Part shown: in pieces, positions 14,147-15,782 of the stretch
Layout of the letters: every line of letters begins with the position of its first letter
Numbering within the stretch: position 1 is the stretch's first letter
The notes under the pieces: model-generated
Databases searched by the model: none
Seen by the model: the letters and a program-made list of their open reading frames with translations, nothing else
What the model was told of the DNA's origin: nothing
Made by a program: the position numbers and the translations under genes
From: an uncultured Propionibacteriaceae bacterium
GTDB taxonomy: Bacteria; Actinomycetota; Actinomycetes; Propionibacteriales; Propionibacteriaceae
Length of the DNA: 15,782 nucleotides
Assembly (NCBI GenBank): GCA_938046585.1
Contig: CALIWR010000001.1
Span: 1-15,782 of the forward strand
Direction: 5' to 3'

Positions 14147-15637
14147 TCAGGATCTGGCGCGTAGCGGGTCGAGCCGGTCCAGCAGCCAGGTCAGCGCGAG
14201 CAGGTCGGCGCTGCCGCCTGGGCTCAGCCAGCGTCTCACGAAGTCAGCGTCGGCCCTGGCCAAGGTGGTGATCAGGGCTGGCGGCGGGGGCGGGCTGGCG
14301 AGCAGCTTCCGGGCCCAGCCTTGGACGTACCGCAGCCCGGCGCCGCCGCCGCGTGACAGCAGGTTGGTGTCGCAGGTGACCGCCATCATCGCGACCAGGG
14401 CCCAGCGCAGCGCATCCGGCGGGTCGCCGTAGCGGTGTAGCCGCTGCCGGTACGCCACCAGCCCCACTTCGGCGGCGGTGGCGAAACCGGACGCTGCTTC
14501 CCCTCGGGCGCCGCTGCTGCCGTGGTCGCGGTACGCGGCCGCGCCATGCGACCCGGACCGGGCGGCCTGTTCGGGCCAGGACCGCAGCAGCGGCCGGGCC
14601 AGGGCCGCGGCCCTGGCCCGGATCCGGGCCAGCCGATCGGTGTCGACGAGCAGACCCGCGAGGCGGGGGGCAGAGGCGGTGGCCGGGTCGGGGTCTGGGG
14701 TTGCGGGTGCGGGGATCGCGATCATGGGATCGGGGCAAGGATCGGCATCGGCGGTTGAAGCTGGCGGGGGGAGCGGGGCGCCGCTGTCGTCCCAGCCCAG
14801 CGCGGCGATCAGCAGCCCCAGGCCGAACAACGCCCCCCGGTGGGTGTTCACCCCGCCGGTGGCCTCGGTCATTGCCTGCTCGGCCCGTATTCCCAGGCTC
14901 ACCAGCGGCGCTGTCTGGCCGGGTTGCTCGGCGCCGACCAGCCAGCACCGGGCCAGCCAGGGCCGCAGGGTTTCGGCGCTACGTTCCAGTAGCGCCAGAT
15001 CCAGGTCCCGGTGCGAGCCGGTGCCCAGCCGGTCGACCAGGCCCGGCTTCGGGGTCAGCCGGGCCTCGACCAGCATCGCCCGTACCCCCAGCTCGGCCGC
15101 GGCGTCGGCCTGTCCGAGGCGGGCCGCGCCCGCCAGCGCCGACCGGGCTGCCAGCACTTGGTCCAGCCGGTGCCGGGCTGCCCGGGCGCAGTCAGCCGCT
15201 GCCCGGTCGCAGACCAGGCACCGCCGCGGCGGCTCGCCTAGCGCCGACCGGCCCAGGATCTGCGGCCGCCCGGCCGGGTCCAGCCCGGCGACCAGGTCCA
15301 GATCCCACAACCGGCCCAGCCGGTGGTGGTCCTCCAGGTCGATCAGGGCCCGTTTCAGCTGGTACGGGTCGGCAGCCACCGCGAGCAGCCGCTCCGGGCC
15401 GGTGTCGGCGCTGATCCGGTGGCCGCCGCACAGCTGCCAGCCGCGCCCGGCCAGCAGCCCGGCCAGCGCCGCCGCAGCGGTGGCCGCGGCGTACCGGGCG
15501 TCCGGGTCGTTCTTGTCCGGGCCGGGAGAGACGACCGTCATGCTGACTACCGGGCATCCGGTCCGGGCTGCCAGCGTGACCTGCTCATGCTGGCGCTGCT
15601 CACGCCGGGCCAGGATCTGCTGCGGATCGATTCCCAT
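14147..15637 (-). CDS. citXG: CitX-CitG fusion, citrate lyase prosthetic-group enzymes
   Basis: CitG makes 2'-(5''-triphosphoribosyl)-3'-dephospho-CoA and CitX transfers it to the citrate lyase acyl carrier protein; here both sit in one chain. Residues count from a GTG at 15640, one codon before the preferred ATG at 15637. The CitX part (1 to about 165) has VVSMTVVSPGPDKN, LEDHHRLGRLWDLDL and PRRCLVCDRAAADCARAARH. The CitG part (about 175-497) has LTPKPGLVDRLGTGSH, TGGVNTHRGALFGLG (261-275), GARGEAASGF (377-386) and CDTNLLSRGG. An extra Pro/Ala/Asp-rich stretch (about 286-326) interrupts the CitG part and is probably a flexible loop. The citrate lyase genes citCDEF are not in the window; family knowledge predicts them nearby, probably past the right edge. 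The ribosome binding site is weak. Confidence 0.92.
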   Translation of the reverse strand: MGIDPQQILARREQRQHEQVTLAARTGCPVVSMTVVSPGPDKNDPDARYAAATAAAALAGLLAGRGWQLCGGHRISADTGPERLLAVAADPYQLKRALIDLEDHHRLGRLWDLDLVAGLDPAGRPQILGRSALGEPPRRCLVCDRAAADCARAARHRLDQVLAARSALAGAARLGQADAAAELGVRAMLVEARLTPKPGLVDRLGTGSHRDLDLALLERSAETLRPWLARCWLVGAEQPGQTAPLVSLGIRAEQAMTEATGGVNTHRGALFGLGLLIAALGWDDSGAPLPPPASTADADPCPDPMIAIPAPATPDPDPATASAPRLAGLLVDTDRLARIRARAAALARPLLRSWPEQAARSGSHGAAAYRDHGSSGARGEAASGFATAAEVGLVAYRQRLHRYGDPPDALRWALVAMMAVTCDTNLLSRGGGAGLRYVQGWARKLLASPPPPPALITTLARADADFVRRWLSPGGSADLLALTWLLDRLDPLRARS

Positions 15638-15686
15638 CACGTGTTCTTCGGCCCAGCCGGCCTCACTCGCCCAAACCAGGGCGGCT

Positions 15687-15782
15687 CTAGCTGGGTTTGC
15701 TGCCCGGCTTACGGGTCTGGGTTGGCTTGCTGGTCGGGGCCTGGCTGGGGGTTCCGGCCTGGCTGGGGGTCGTGGTTCCTGG
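15687..15782 (-). CDS. C-terminal tail of a gene cut by the right edge
   Basis: A minus-strand frame open from the right edge ends in TAG at 15689-15687, 49 bases upstream of citXG. The visible 31 residues are rich in Pro, Ser, Thr, Gln and Lys, with TPSQA written twice from a near-exact 15-base repeat, and end KPGSKPS. This looks like a disordered tail. It does not resemble the ends of citrate lyase subunits that I know, so its relation to citXG is unclear. The frame could also be a chance opening. Confidence 0.4.
   Translation of the reverse strand, partial: PGTTTPSQAGTPSQAPTSKPTQTRKPGSKPS

Noticed and set aside
14147..15637. Pro/Asp-rich stretch in CitG as a frameshift or sequencing error
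   Set aside because: The CitG motifs before and after it stay in the same frame, so an in-frame loop insertion is the simpler reading.

Overview
This is a GC-rich chromosomal window from what looks like an actinomycete (Actinomycetota). The supporting signs are a CsoR-controlled copper operon, an MptB-like polyprenol-phosphomannose-dependent mannosyltransferase, a cell-wall protein with DUF348 and G5 domains, DnaA boxes of the TTGTCCACA type, and hairpin terminators without T-tracts. I cannot name a genus from sequence alone. There is no CRISPR array, no intact mobile element and no convincing RNA gene. Apart from dnaB and the mannosyltransferase gene, every protein gene is on the minus strand.

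Left part (1-2157): the first bases hold the possible N-terminus of a minus-strand gene that leaves the window. Next come the decayed C-terminal part of a Fic-family gene and a non-coding stretch with several inverted repeats. A secreted, cell-wall-directed protein follows, with three DUF348 repeats, a G5 domain and an RlpA-type double-psi beta-barrel. Its predicted promoter carries a 27-bp palindrome over the -35 box.

Copper region (2134-7588): five minus-strand genes run csoR, copZ, copA, ABC ATPase, tandem-duplicated ABC permease. Gaps are 31, 4 and 10 bp, followed by an 8-nt overlap, and the run ends in a hairpin. A CsoR-type operator overlaps the -10 box of an apparently leaderless csoR. 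The likely scheme is that CsoR senses Cu(I), CopZ carries it and CopA pumps it out. What the co-transcribed ABC exporter moves is unknown.

Replication region (7562-9522): a 497-bp gap between csoR and dnaB holds seven DnaA-box-like 9-mers within 275 bp, several in inverted pairs. dnaB (replicative helicase, no intein) follows, and three more box-like sites lie just after it. This suggests DnaA control or DnaA titration at dnaB rather than a standard oriC.

Right part (9522-15782): an MptB-like membrane mannosyltransferase converges on a fused alpha-beta glycyl-tRNA synthetase. A hairpin and a 38-bp direct repeat lie between and around their ends. Upstream of the synthetase, on the same strand, is a CitX-CitG fusion that makes and attaches the citrate lyase prosthetic group. 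The right edge cuts a gene of which only a Pro/Ser/Thr/Lys-rich C-terminal tail is visible.
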